Below are positions 11,774 to 21,486 of a DNA stretch of 64,000 nt, piece by piece. Positions within the stretch are counted from its first letter, which is position 1. Each line of letters starts with the position of its first letter. Both the position numbers and the translations under genes were made by a program. This DNA comes from Thamnaconus septentrionalis (Eukaryota; Chordata; Actinopteri; Tetraodontiformes; Monacanthidae): positions 24,577,944 through 24,641,943 of the forward strand of contig CM020502.1 of assembly GCA_009823395.1 (NCBI GenBank). Reading direction: 5' to 3'. The notes beneath the pieces were generated by a model, which made no database searches, was not told where the DNA came from, and was given only the letters and a program-made list of their open reading frames with translations.

Positions 11774-12115
11774 GCAGGACACTGTTTTGTTCTGTTATCT
11801 TATCTTTCCTACCCACCATCGCAACCACACCAGTGTCCACACAATTCCAATTAGCCACTCGCAATTCCCAGTGAACCTCCATCTGAAATCTGGTCACTGC
11901 TTCTTGTCCACACCACACTGGCCACATGCGGTCGCTATTGGAACAGTTATTTTTTTCATGTTTTCAAATTAAAGTATTAGCTTTTAGTTGGAAGAATGCA
12001 TAAAGATCCATACTTTGGTGTCATATGCGTAGATTTTAGACCTGCTCTGGTCTTCAGGTATGCTTTGCACCCTGTATGAACTGACTGATAGAAGATTCTC
12101 TCACCCTCTGACCAG
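11774..12115 (+). other. pclo intron (GC-AG type)
   Basis: 342-bp intron inferred to run from GC at 11774 to ACCAG at 12115. No other feature recognised. Confidence 0.65.
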
Positions 12116-12300
12116 GTGACAGACCTCCTCGGTCTCCGGGTGTTGACCCCAAGCAGCTGGCAGCAGAGTTGCAGAAGGTGTCCCAGCAGCAGGGCCCATC
12201 TTCGGGCTCCTCCTCCGGCCTACCTGCCACCACCTCTGCCACCTCCAGCCCGGCCCAGCCCGGGTCGCCCTCCGTGGGCAAGAAGCGCCACAGCAGCAAG
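12116..12300 (+). CDS. pclo: pclo exon, PDZ-C2A linker ([16 protein letters not shown]), GC donor
   Basis: 185-nt exon, phase 1-0. It starts GT-GAC after CTGACCAG and encodes [19 protein letters not shown], then a Ser/Gly/Thr/Pro-rich stretch and [14 protein letters not shown]. Both ends match mammalian Piccolo ([17 protein letters not shown] and PGSPSVSKKKH). The 3' boundary is AAG followed by GCAAGT, an ideal GC-donor consensus. Reading through gives only a lysine-rich tail and a stop. Confidence 0.9.
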
Positions 12301-12513
12301 GCAAGTTCAAGGGCCGCAAAAGAAAAAAAAAAAACACGTAGATGTATTGAGAGTAAGAAGTTTGACCCGCAGTTTAACCAGCCAACGCTGCACGAATAAG
12401 TGCTCGGTACTGTCTGTGCGGCAGCACCACCCACAGCTGAACACGCAGAGGCTCCACCCACAGGCTTCCGCCAGCAGCATCTGAGCGATTTCTTCTGCTT
12501 TTATCCTCCGCAG

Positions 12514-12564
12514 ACTGCAGAGGGAGCGAAGACCCAGTCACACCCGGTCTCAGGAGAGATACAG
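12514..12564 (+). CDS. pclo: pclo exon leading into C2A (SHPVSGEIQ)
   Basis: 51-nt exon, phase 0-0, between CTCCGCAG and donor GTCTGG. It encodes TAEGAKTQSHPVSGEIQ, corresponding to mammalian TKVVSHPITGEIQ immediately before C2A. The donor is weak after position +2, which may make it a regulated exon. Confidence 0.88.
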
Positions 12565-12695
12565 GTCTGGCAAACCAAACCAGCAGCTATTTTAAAACCT
12601 TGAATCAGAAACAGAAAGTACAGCACTGATTTTAAATGCCCTCGATGACTTTTCACGCTCTCCAATTTTTTATATATATGTTTTTTCATCTGCAG

Positions 12696-12826
12696 CTTCA
12701 GATCCACTACGACAAGCAGCTCGGCAACCTGATCGTCCACGTCCTGCAGGCCCGGAACCTCGCCCTGAGGGACAACAACGGCTACTCTGACCCCTTTGTT
12801 AAAGTTTACCTGCTCCCAGGCAGAGG
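12696..12826 (+). CDS. pclo: pclo C2A domain, first part with Ca2+-binding loop 1
   Basis: 131-nt exon, phase 0-2. It encodes [20 protein letters not shown] then [20 protein letters not shown] and PGRG. The aspartates of [10 protein letters not shown] (12766-12795) are the loop-1 Ca2+ ligands of a type I C2 domain. In this family C2A binds Ca2+ with low affinity and then phospholipid. Donor GTGAGT. The next exon is the short microexon at 14932, or the exon at 15933 if that is skipped. Confidence 0.95.
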
Positions 12827-14775
12827 GTGAGTCAAGGCAGGGCCAAGCTGCCAAACACAGCTGGCCAACGGATGGGGGCAGTTTAATGAAAAATCAATGA
12901 AACACGCCTGCAACTCAGCAGCGTGTCGGTGGAGGCGCTGGCGAGCTGTTCTGATCCACGTAACCATTCCGGAGGTTCACAGAAGACTGAGTCTATGTTA
13001 TGAACCAAATCACCCCCTGCAAGAAGTTCCTGTTCCTAGAGCTGTTGGTAACAGTGGCTGCTGTGTCATCGGGAGTGCATATTTTGGATTAAAACATTTC
13101 GGAAATCTCACCATAGTCACCAGGTCAAACTCTTTCCATCCCTGAATCTCCAGAAGGGCTGTGTGAGTCAGAACAAAACGTCACCTAAACCTCCTGCAAC
13201 TCAGCAAAGTCTAAGAAAACCATTGGAGCTGCCATTCTTTTTTTGTCTGAACTTTCCTTTTAAAGATCAGGGCAAGAAGAAGAAACACTGGCAAGGCGGT
13301 TGAGCAGATTTTGTTCTTGGAGAAAGAGAGAGCGAGAGAGAGAGAGAGATGCTGAACGTGAGCTCCAGACACAGGGTTTATGGGAAACACCCTCCGAGAC
13401 GTTCCCAGCATACATCTCACACCGCCTCAAACCCAATTTATCCATTCATCGGCCAAGGGGGGAAAAAAAGAAGATTGATTTTTTTTTGGTCGCCTTTGAG
13501 CAGCTCCGGTTCCACGACACCTTTTCCACCTGTTTTTTTTTTTTTTTTTTTAACAGCTCCCCTCCGAAAGCCTCATGCGGCCTCCTGCATCTGACAAAAC
13601 ATTTCATAAAACGACGGCGAGTGGGGCGTAGCTCTCTCCTCCTCAACGACGACCACCGCCGTGCTCTGCACGATCGATCGCGCATATTTATCCGTAATGT
13701 GATGTGCAGCGTCAGGCGCTCCTCCTCTCTCCGGCTGTGATTACACTCTAATGTAATGGAGTCTCCCTCACCCCTCTCTGCTGGATGATTTTTTTTCTCC
13801 TCGCCCCTCCGTTTCCTTCCCCCCTGTCCCGTCCCGTACGATTGTTTTAGATAAAAGCCATTGCACGCAGCTCCACGGTGCTGCGCCAGCGATTCTGTTC
13901 CGGCCTTCAGCTTTGACAACAGTCAGATGCAAACATCAGCGAGCGTTAATGACTTGACAGGGGGTCGTGATAAATGGGCCGCCAGATATCATCATGTTCT
14001 CCGACAGCCAGCTACGGCAACACCGCAGGGGACAAACCACGCACGTCCCAGTCACAAGTTTAAATGAGAATAGCTTCAGAATTGTCTTTCCGCACCCTTC
14101 CACACACACCCTGCCTGCTGCTAATAGCAGCAGTAGAAACACCTCAGCGCCTGTGTGTGTTTTAAAGGCAGGAGCCCTCAAGGCTCTCCGAGCTGCCGAC
14201 TGCTTCGTCTGCGTCACATCTCATCTCCTGGCAACCGCACAGAGCGAAGCTCCCGCAGTCTAACGGACCACTTACTGCAAAAAGATTTCGATACCCGGAA
14301 GACGCAGCAGGTTCTCTGAGGTGACGTTTCCCTGGTTTGGATCAGGAAGGACGGGAAGTATTCCCAGCAACCGCCGAGACCTTGACATTGATAGTGTTGA
14401 TAAATTGGATTTGGAATCAGTTAGTCAGCCAACTCGTTACTTCTTCTCTTTCTGCGTCCTCCTCTAATTATAATTGATAATGATGAGGAGAAGAAGAAGA
14501 ATATTTATTTTATAGTGTCACCAGTGGAATCCCGAGTGGATCTTGTGCAGAGATGCTATGCAGCCTATATTTCCGACTACATCACCCAAGATATAAAACA
14601 CAATTTATAAAAAAACACATTTAAAAAATGAAAAAGTGCTCATGAAATTACATGCAGGTTGTTCTGGTTTCTGTCCAATTGGCAAAGATCTACAGATCTA
14701 GACCTTCACACTGCAGTACACACACACAACACACACACACTCTCTCTCTCCCCTCCACTCTTTCTTCCACCTATA

Positions 14776-14820
<45 letters not shown>

Positions 14821-14931
14821 CTTCTCTCTTTCTTTCTCTCTCTCTTTCTCTTCCAACCCTCCCCGCCCTCCCTCTGACTATTCTTTCTCTATGTTGTGCT
14901 TTATATTTAATGCATGCTGGACCCCCCTCAG
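12827..14931 (+). other. pclo intron before the C2A microexon
   Basis: 2.1-kb intron. It contains an AG-rich patch (13323-13350), a T19 tract near 13532-13551, and a long CT-rich stretch (about 14738-14860) containing a pure (CT)n run. The latter lies about 70-190 bp upstream of the microexon acceptor. No coding exon supported. Confidence 0.7.
14779..14817 (+). repeat. (CT)n microsatellite
   Basis: Perfect CT dinucleotide run inside a longer CT-rich tract. On the pclo transcript this is a CU-rich, PTB-type binding platform just upstream of the 27-nt microexon. Confidence 0.97.
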
Positions 14932-14958
14932 TCAGGTCATGGTTGTCCAGAACGCCAG
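14932..14958 (+). CDS. pclo: pclo 27-nt alternative microexon in C2A (QVMVVQNAS)
   Basis: 27-nt exon, phase 2-2, flanked by CCCCCCTCAG and donor GTATGT. GG+T then CAG-GTC-ATG-GTT-GTC-CAG-AAC-GCC-AG gives QVMVVQNAS, identical to the nine-residue mammalian C2A insert. Established for mammals: alternative splicing of this nine-residue insert switches the C2A conformation and its Ca2+-dependent properties. Skipping here keeps the frame (GG+C, then GCT-GAG). Too short for an ORF search; recognised from phase, splice signals and family sequence. Confidence 0.9.
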
Positions 14959-15932
14959 GTATGTGACTTGCCCACTTTGGTTCTACTTTTTTGGTTGAAA
15001 AAAAAAAAAGAAAATAAATAAAATTGTCCGTTTTGGTAAAGCAGGTAAAGTTTAAAGGTTTTATTTTGTTTTCCAAGTGGTACCCCCTCTAGTCCCCCAT
15101 AATCACCCTTTAATATGAACATCTTCCCATCTCTTTGACATACCACATATAAACTTTTAGTTTTTCCAGGTAGAATGTGTTTTTATTGCTCCCAAACACA
15201 CTGTTTCAGTGTCCTAACAACAAAAGTGATGCTCTTCAGTCCTCCCTCCCCCTCCCAGTTGTGCTAACTACTTCCTGTACCTTTCGACGGCCCACCGTGC
15301 CCACTCATCTACTTCCTCCTCCGCTGTCTGTTGTCATCCCATTGCTCCGACTGTTCCTCGTCTTGACCAAACTAACCCCTCGACGGACTCTTCCTGCAAT
15401 CTGAAATCAAACCCTGCAAAAAACATCCATCTCAAAGAGTCGCTTGTGTTTTCCGGCCAGTCTGCCGCAGCATCAGTGCAACATGCTAAGCGTGTTTCCT
15501 TTTTTTCTTGTTTCTGGTTCAGCAGATTTGCTTTTCTGTAAGAAATACATCAACCTACCTCCTAACTATCTCCCAAATATCTAAACTGACTGGAGGAGAG
15601 ACCGATTTCCAACAATTTGATGGACTTTTTTGCAGCAAACCCCCAACATTGTTCCCTGCTACCCGTGCACGTGAATCTTAAGAAAAACAAAAAAACAACC
15701 CCAAAACAAACAAACATCCAAACAGTGTGCATCACATCCATTCTCTCCCCTTGACAGTCGCCCAGTCGTGTGCCCTGCTCCACTCTGTCGTTGCTCTCTC
15801 TGCATCGTGGTGGTGGTCCACTCGTCACCAGAAGCTCCGGCGCGTCTGTGAACAGCTGTTTCTCACTCTGGTGTCCCCCCACCTTCTCCCTTCCTCCCTC
15901 CCCCAACTCTTCCCTCCTCCACCTCCCACCAG
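14959..15932 (+). other. pclo intron after the microexon
   Basis: 0.97-kb intron ending in a very strong pyrimidine tract (about 15860-15930). No other feature recognised. Confidence 0.75.
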
Positions 15933-16026
15933 CGCTGAGAACAAGAGGAGGACCAAACACGGCGGCAAGAGCGCCAACCCGGAGTGGAACCAGACAGTCA
16001 TCTACAAAAACATCCTGCTGGACCAG
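15933..16026 (+). CDS. pclo: pclo C2A domain, middle ([17 protein letters not shown])
   Basis: 94-nt exon, phase 2-0. It encodes [20 protein letters not shown] then [11 protein letters not shown]: the basic beta-4 strand and the NPEWNQ strand characteristic of C2A domains of Piccolo, RIM and synaptotagmin. Donor GTACGT. Confidence 0.95.
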
Positions 16027-16054
16027 GTACGTGGTTCTAAAACGCGCTTCTTTG

Positions 16055-16114
<60 letters not shown>

Positions 16115-16458
16115 GTATCAAAAGGATTTGCTCATAACCTATATTTCACCTGTTTCCTATGATTCCTCTGACTCACAGAACAGTTCCAGAGTTTCACAGA
16201 GGGTGTACATTTGTTTCCGCTGGGAAGCCTTTTTTAGAAATGTTTTAGAAAGATTAAAAGTTCATGACTTAAAGATAGACAATAGAAAGATGTATAGTGC
16301 ACCTTGATTTTGGTTGCTGGTGTTATGTTTTATGGGTGTTGGGTGTATGGGGAAAATATTTTTTGGGATTTTTGACTGCAGTACCTCGAGTGGCCACTGG
16401 AAAGCCAGTCAAGGACCATTAATAACAATCAGATCCTTGACTTGTGTGTGTTGTTTAG
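16027..16458 (+). other. pclo intron with (TG)n
   Basis: 432-bp intron beginning with a long TG microsatellite (16058-16111) about 30 bp past the donor. Acceptor is GTTGTTTAG. Nothing else recognised. Confidence 0.8.
16058..16111 (+). repeat. (TG)n microsatellite
   Basis: About 27 perfect TG units, intronic in pclo. Confidence 0.97.
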
Positions 16459-16530
16459 TTGAGGAAGAAGACCCTGGAGGTGAGTGTGTGGGACTACGAC
16501 AAGGGCTCCTCCAACGATTTCCTCGGAGAG
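16459..16530 (+). CDS. pclo: pclo C2A domain, Ca2+-binding loop 3
   Basis: 72-nt exon, phase 0-0. It encodes [20 protein letters not shown] then FLGE. The WDYDxxxSND motif (16486-16518) supplies the loop-3 aspartate ligands; with loop 1 all expected Ca2+ ligands of C2A are present. Donor GTAAGC; the following intron is only about 108 bp. Confidence 0.95.
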
Positions 16531-16638
16531 GTAAGCCAAGGCCATGACTCGACCACTGACCAATCAGGCGTTAGGTCACCCATGGCGTCGCCTTTAAAAC
16601 CTCTTTGTCCCTCCTCCCCCCTCTTCCTCCCCCTGCAG

Positions 16639-16888
16639 GTCTTGATCGACCTGTCCAACACAGCCCAGCTGGACAACGTCCCTCGCTGGCTCCCCCTGAA
16701 GGAGCAGAGCGAGGCCGAGCACCACCGCCGCCAGGGCCGCCACGGCACCGCCAAGCCCGCCTCGCAGCACTCCTCCCCCAAGGCCGCCGCCAGCTCCTCC
16801 TCCTCCGCCCACGACGGCGGCCAGGACTCACCCAAGTCGTCGGTCATCAAGAGCCGCAGCCACGGGATCTTTCCAGATCCGGCCAAGG
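16639..16888 (+). CDS. pclo: pclo exon, end of C2A and start of C2A-C2B linker
   Basis: 250-nt exon, phase 0-1. [20 protein letters not shown] then KEQ closes the C2A fold. A His/Arg/Ser/Ala-rich linker follows, then [16 protein letters not shown], a block conserved with mammalian Piccolo. The GC-rich, Ser/Ala-expanded middle is longer than in mammals. Donor GTAGGA. Confidence 0.93.
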
Positions 16889-17322
16889 GTAGGACACCTC
16901 CTTGCCGCCGACCGCTCCACCTCTTTCTCTTCTCGCCTGGCACTTCCTGTCACTTCCTGTCACTTCCTCTCTGCCTCTGTCTGCACTCTCTCCACCCCTC
17001 TGCCCATTTTCGGCGCACCAGTCAGAGCTTAAGCTTCATGCCTTTTTTTTTTTTGCTTTTTGCTTCTCTCATGGTCTGTTTTCGTTTTTAGTCGCCATGC
17101 TCACCCAGCTCAGAGGCTCCGCCGTAGATCCCCTCTAATCACCTGGCTAGCATAGAGGGCTAAGGTGGCCGTGGAAGGCTTTGACAGCTCCTCCCCTCCC
17201 CCTTCAGTAACCTTTGGAAATGAAAGCAAAATCAAATTAAACCGGGATGCTTAAAGATAAGATAAGCTAAGGCTCGAGTTTAGATAAAACTGTTGGTAAT
17301 TTGGTGAATGTGGTTGTTTTAG
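16889..17322 (+). other. pclo intron, with a possible alternative last exon
   Basis: 434-bp intron containing a three-fold CACTTCCTGT-type repeat (about 16940-16970) and a strong acceptor-like site at 17090-17091, which is listed separately. Confidence 0.75.
17092..17138 (+). CDS. pclo: possible alternative terminal exon of pclo (15-residue tail, stop)
   Basis: A long pyrimidine-rich tract ending GTTTTTAG precedes TC-GCC-ATG-CTC. Joined in the phase left by the exon ending at 16888 (phase 1), it reads VAMLTQLRGSAVDPL and stops at TAA 17136-17138. Use of this exon would give a Piccolo isoform with C2A but no C2B. Mammals are known to make short Piccolo isoforms that lack C2B, but I do not remember their tail sequence well enough to call homology. 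Inference from splice signals and phase only. Confidence 0.35.
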
Positions 17323-17466
17323 ACACGCAGGAGCCCACTATCGAGAAATCTCACAGTAGCCCCGGCCCGTCGAAGCCTTCCCTGTCCGAGGGCCACAGCC
17401 ACAGCCACGGACACAGCCAACACTCTCGCTCACACGGCGCTTCACGCTCTGGCAAAAGTGCTGCGC

Positions 17467-17507
<41 letters not shown>

Positions 17508-17592
17508 CAGGACGGCAGCGCCGGGAGCAGCCGAGGCGAAGCCCTAGCGGCGGGCGACGCCCCCCAGCAGTCGCCGCAACGCCTCCAGCCAA
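17323..17592 (+). CDS. pclo: pclo linker exon with polyglutamine tract
   Basis: 270-nt exon, phase 1-1, starting AC-ACG after GGTTGTTTTAG. DTQEPTIEKSHSSPGPSKPS matches mammalian KDMQVPTIEKSHSSPG. A His/Ser-rich stretch (GHSHSHGHSQHSRSHG) and a 12-residue polyglutamine run (17469-17504, pure CAG) follow, then QQSPQRLQPS, matching mammalian VQQLRIQPT. Best donor is CCA-A before GTAAAC at 17593. If not spliced the frame ends in TAG at 17634-17636. The unstructured linker separates C2A from C2B. Confidence 0.85.
17469..17504 (+). repeat. coding (CAG)12 repeat
   Basis: Twelve uninterrupted CAG codons in pclo, followed by CAT-CAG; encodes polyglutamine in the C2A-C2B linker. Confidence 0.95.
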
Positions 17593-18619
17593 GTAAACCC
17601 AGACGCAGAGAAAGCCCACGCAGCATGGCCTCCTAGTCGCACTCATCCGCTCCACCTTCTCTTCAGTTTTTTTCCTCTATTATATTTGATTTTTTTCCCT
17701 CAGTTTTTCAGTTTTCTTTCCTGTCCTTGGTCCCCCCCACCCACCCCACACTCCCCCAGTCTTCACCATCACAGTGTCTTGGAGTTTCTCACTGCTTCTC
17801 TCCGTCTGTGTGCAACCACCAGTGTGTCGCACCGACTTCTCACCTGTACGACGGCCTGTGGCCCACACGGCCATCTCCAACTACCTAAAAAAAAAAATCT
17901 ATTTAACCATAAACTACGACTGTGTAGGCTAGAAATAAATAGCACTAACCCAGTTTCCCAATATGATGAGTTGTCTAAATATTTAATAAGTGAATATTTA
18001 ATGAGTTAATTACTGAGTAAATGAGTTGAAACCTAAAAAAACACAAGTCTCCCGTGAGGACAAGATTAAACTCTAAGGCCTGAAAAATAATAAGATCCTA
18101 AACAGTGAAACAGTCCTGCCTTCTGTCCCTAATTCCTTTAATTATTTTAGTTTCTTTCTTTTTTTAATTATTAATTTCGTTTTCATGAACAACCAGCTTT
18201 TTTTCAAGGCTCCTCCACTGGGATGGCTGTGCATGCTGTCCACTAACATTCTCCCTTTTTGTTTGGAAATCAAACAAAACAAACAACAAACAAACAAAAA
18301 AACTACCGGACCCACAATGCACCTCAGTGCACGCCGCACCCCCGTGCAACACTGTGGCTGCATGTGATTGACAAGTCAAGCTGTTTCTTCTTTTTCTTGC
18401 CACTGGTGAAGATGAACGGCTCTCTGAATCTCCATCTCCTTCCATCCCCCCCGCCAACGGCGACCCCCCCATCCCCCATCCCCCCCAATGACCTGCGTTT
18501 CCCCGCCCCACCCCCCTTCAAACCCCGCTGCCGCCCGCCGCCACCACCTGATGGGAAACAAACCCCCCCCCACCCCCCCAACACCAACAACAACCGACAA
18601 CCGACCCAAACACATCCAG
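17593..18619 (+). other. pclo intron, C-rich 3' end
   Basis: 1.0-kb intron; the last 200 bp (about 18430-18619) are extremely C-rich and open in one frame (proline-rich), which I read as the pyrimidine tract and not coding. No other feature recognised. Confidence 0.65.
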
Positions 18620-18808
18620 GCCAAAGAGGCCGCCTCTCGCTGAGGCACCAGCGGCACAGCGTGGTGGGCGTGCTCACCATTCAGAGGGCCCAGTCTGATT
18701 GGCTGCCTGCCTTGCCATCGCTCGCCTCGGCCAAAGGGAGCAGAGCGGACGGCCGACACCTGACTCTCAGGAAGGCGGTGTCGGAAGAGAGGCCGCAGAG
18801 CGTCGGAG
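18620..18808 (+). CDS. pclo: pclo symmetric linker exon (RHSVVGVLTIQRAQSDWLPALP)
   Basis: 189-nt exon (63 codons), phase 1-1, between CACATCCAG and donor GTGAGC. Joined to the exon before, it reads SQRGRLSLRHQRHSVVGVLT, then IQRAQSDWLPALPSLASAKG and ends RPQSVG. The sequence looks coding (clean codon pattern, conserved-looking core) and fits the phase of both neighbours. I cannot place it in the canonical mammalian linker from memory. Because both ends are phase 1 it can be skipped without a frameshift, so it is probably a cassette exon. Confidence 0.7.
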
Positions 18809-20199
18809 GTGAGCCTACGACCCCGGGGGAAGAAAAAATAAAAAGATTCCCTCCCTTCCTCCACCTCCCTCCCTCCCTCCCTCCCTCCCCCGTGGTGTGA
18901 CTGACGCACAGGTGGACTTGAGAGATAGAGGGAGAGTGTGAGAGAGAGAGAAAGAGAGAAAGGGAGAGAGGATGCTACTAACGCACATATGCAGGTAGGG
19001 GAGGGGAGGATGGGGGGGTGCTAACAGGAAGTCATAGGGAGAGAGATAGGGAGGGGAGGGGGCAGTGCCACATCATGAGAGACTCATGCACACGCACATA
19101 CACACACGCACACACTCTTCCTTCACGGCCGCAGACGCCGCTCACTAATGCCAGCCAATGAACGCCTTGGACTGTGACTCACTGGGAAGTCACGCCCCCC
19201 CGCCCCGACTTCATTGAGCTGGGATTAGTGAGCTACCCCCAACACTCCCCCGTCACGGCGTCGACGGGCCTGACAGGAAAATGTGGCACGAGCGGAGAAG
19301 GTGCGGACACGGATCGTGTTTTTCCGCCACCGCCGCACATCCCTCATCACTCACGTCACACAAACTCATCACCGGCTCATCAGAGGCCTAAACAGGTTTT
19401 CTTGCGTAGTTCAAAATGTTTCAAAAAAAATTTTTTTTAAAGGTCCCCTATTAGATGCCTTTTTTGCAGTTATCTAATAATTCCCTAATAAGTAAGTAAG
19501 TAAATGGCCCTGTTGGCTGTAAACAAAGGGCTAAAAATGCCACGTAGATCTCTGAGGGGTTTCTTTTTCAGGTGATTGAAGGAGTCTGCGAGTCCAGCAT
19601 GGCCAAAAAAAAAAAGAAGTGAAAATTGGAATAACATGGGACCTTTTAAGTAATAGTACATGTAATCAAAGTCCTCTACGTAAAAAAAATGACTTATTTA
19701 GTTGTTGTGGCTATATAAAAATATTATACTATAAAATCATACACTTGAACTAACAATGTCGGAAGAGTGCACGTGCCTCTCTCTTGTTTTCGGTCTACAT
19801 CTGCATTTACATATAAATGTGCGTTTATTGTGAAGCTCTTTTGTGTGACTGTCTCGTCTCTGTTGTCTGGAAGGTAAAAACAAAAATCTGTGTTTCAGCC
19901 CGTCTGCCTGTTCACATGCTTCTCAGTCCTCAGTCGTCCTCCCGTGCTCTCACCCCTCTCCGGCTCTTTGATTTAAACCAGTTTCCCTCTCGACTGCGAC
20001 GTTAATTATTTTAAGTATGAAATTGGCCCTGATGGATTTTTTTTTCTTTGCTGCAGATTTGTGTCTGATCCCTCTTGGCTCCTCCCAACTCAGCAGCTTT
20101 TTTGTTTATAACGCCCTGGGACTGAGCCAAGTTGTCGCACTTCATCCTGTGTGTGTCTGTGTGTGTGTGTGTGTGTATGATGGCTGTGAATCTGCGCAG
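18809..20199 (+). other. pclo intron with decayed repeat and TG run
   Basis: 1.4-kb intron. It holds GA-rich and CCCT-rich low-complexity DNA (18855-19060), a fragment of a dispersed repeat (about 19440-19580, containing the GGCTGTAAACAAAGGGCTAAA motif) and a short TG run just before the acceptor (20150-20176). Confidence 0.7.
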
Positions 20200-20341
20200 C
20201 TCGCTCTAGCTACAGATCCGGCGATGCCCCAGTCACGGCAGCCTCGCTGGACAGCGGCCTGAGCGGCAGCGCCTACAGCCTGCTGGATGAGGAAGGAGAG
20301 ACCAACGAGGTGGACAGCGCCATCTTCCAGGTGCCCAGATT
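20200..20341 (+). CDS. pclo: pclo linker exon (SGLSGSAYSLLDEEGETN)
   Basis: 142-nt exon, phase 1-2. After GAATCTGCGCAG it encodes RSSYRSGDAPVTAASLDSGL then SGSAYSLLDEEGETNEVDSA and IFQVPR. It corresponds to the mammalian SSFGSGYSVDSEGSS..ETNLFPIPRIGK stretch. Donor GTAAGT. The acceptor is preceded by a (TG)n run instead of a clean pyrimidine tract. Confidence 0.85.
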
Positions 20342-20429
20342 GTAAGTCTGTCATGTTCTTCAAGCCTCGCACCTTCCCTTCCTGTACACCACAGATTCTG
20401 CGTCCATTCACGGTTTGCTTCCTCCACAG

Positions 20430-20488
20430 TGGGAAGATGCCAAATGGCACAGACGCGATGAAGCCAATGGGACACGGTGACATGGAAG
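20430..20488 (+). CDS. pclo: pclo linker exon (GKMPNGTDAMKP)
   Basis: 59-nt exon, phase 2-1, after TTCCTCCACAG and before GTAACA. It encodes FGKMPNGTDAMKPMGHGDME, aligning with mammalian RIGKMGQNGQEPVKQPG just before C2B. Too short to stand out alone, but phases fit on both sides. Confidence 0.85.
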
Positions 20489-20952
20489 GTAACATGTCAA
20501 GAGTCACACCTGTGTCTCTTTTTTGTCTTCAGGCCCTGTGCTGTTCAAAAAGATATCCAACTGTTTGATCAAGTCCTCTGCCGGTTTTACAGTGTTAAAA
20601 GACACACAACATTAAATACAAACCCATTTTGAGCCCACTTTGATCCAAGATCTAGCAGAGCTTAACAACATTCACTCTTAATAACGTGACCTTGATGCAC
20701 ATCTTCTCTGGACAACCTTTCTTGTTGTGGCAGTACCACTAACGTCCAGCAGAGGTCAGTCAGACACAAAAGTGGCTTCATTTTTAAGACTCCCCACCTT
20801 GGTACGTTTTTATTTTTCATCTCAGTCCCAATGGAGAAGCTTCAGTTAGTTTGATATAGAAAACTTACCATTGCTGTACAAAAACATTGTATTTAGCCCT
20901 CTGTTTTATCCTGTCTTTTTTTCTTTTTCTTTGAACTGTGTCCATGTCTCAG
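20489..20952 (+). other. pclo intron, no gene
   Basis: 464-bp intron. A CCAGCAGAGGTC string near 20747 resembles a CTCF core weakly. Nothing else recognised. Confidence 0.7.
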
Positions 20953-21087
20953 GCAAGTCTCAGGTGATGGGGGAGATAAAGATCGCGCTGAAGAAGGAGA
21001 TGAAGACGGAGGGCGAGCACCTGGTCCTGGAGATCCTTCAGTGTCGTAACATCACCTACAAGTTCAAGAGCCCCGACCACCTGCCTG
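20953..21087 (+). CDS. pclo: pclo C2B domain, first part
   Basis: 135-nt exon, phase 1-1. It encodes [20 protein letters not shown] then [20 protein letters not shown] and DHLP. This is the start of the Piccolo/RIM-type C2B (VMGEIKIAL signature), nearly identical to mammals. Donor GTAAAG. Confidence 0.96.
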
Positions 21088-21452
21088 GTAAAGGGAGAGA
21101 AAAAATAAATCTGCACATTCACACGCACATAGAAATTATATCATAACTCAGCACGGCTGCAGTACAGTCACTGAGTGATCGGAGACTCAAAGCTTTGAGT
21201 CTGTAGACGGTCGTGTGTGTCTCAGGCAAACTTATTTGGGTGTTTTCGGGGATCTTTGGATTTTCTCCTCCTTGTGTCAGGTTGATTTGACTTTCTGTAC
21301 AAAGCCCTTATGGAGCTACCATACCTTTGCCACCATCTAGTGGCCAACCGCTGATTGTCATTGCTTAAAAAATAAATGATTTTGAAGAAACTTCCCCTCT
21401 TTGCAAAAAACTAATTTTTTGTCACGTGTGAGCGGACACATAAAAATGCTGG

Positions 21453-21486
<34 letters not shown>

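Noticed and set aside
17593..17636. Read-through end of the polyQ exon (KPRRRESPRSMAS, stop)
   Set aside because: A GTAAAC donor at 17593 joins in phase to the next exons and to the C2B domain; a retained-intron isoform remains possible but unsupported.
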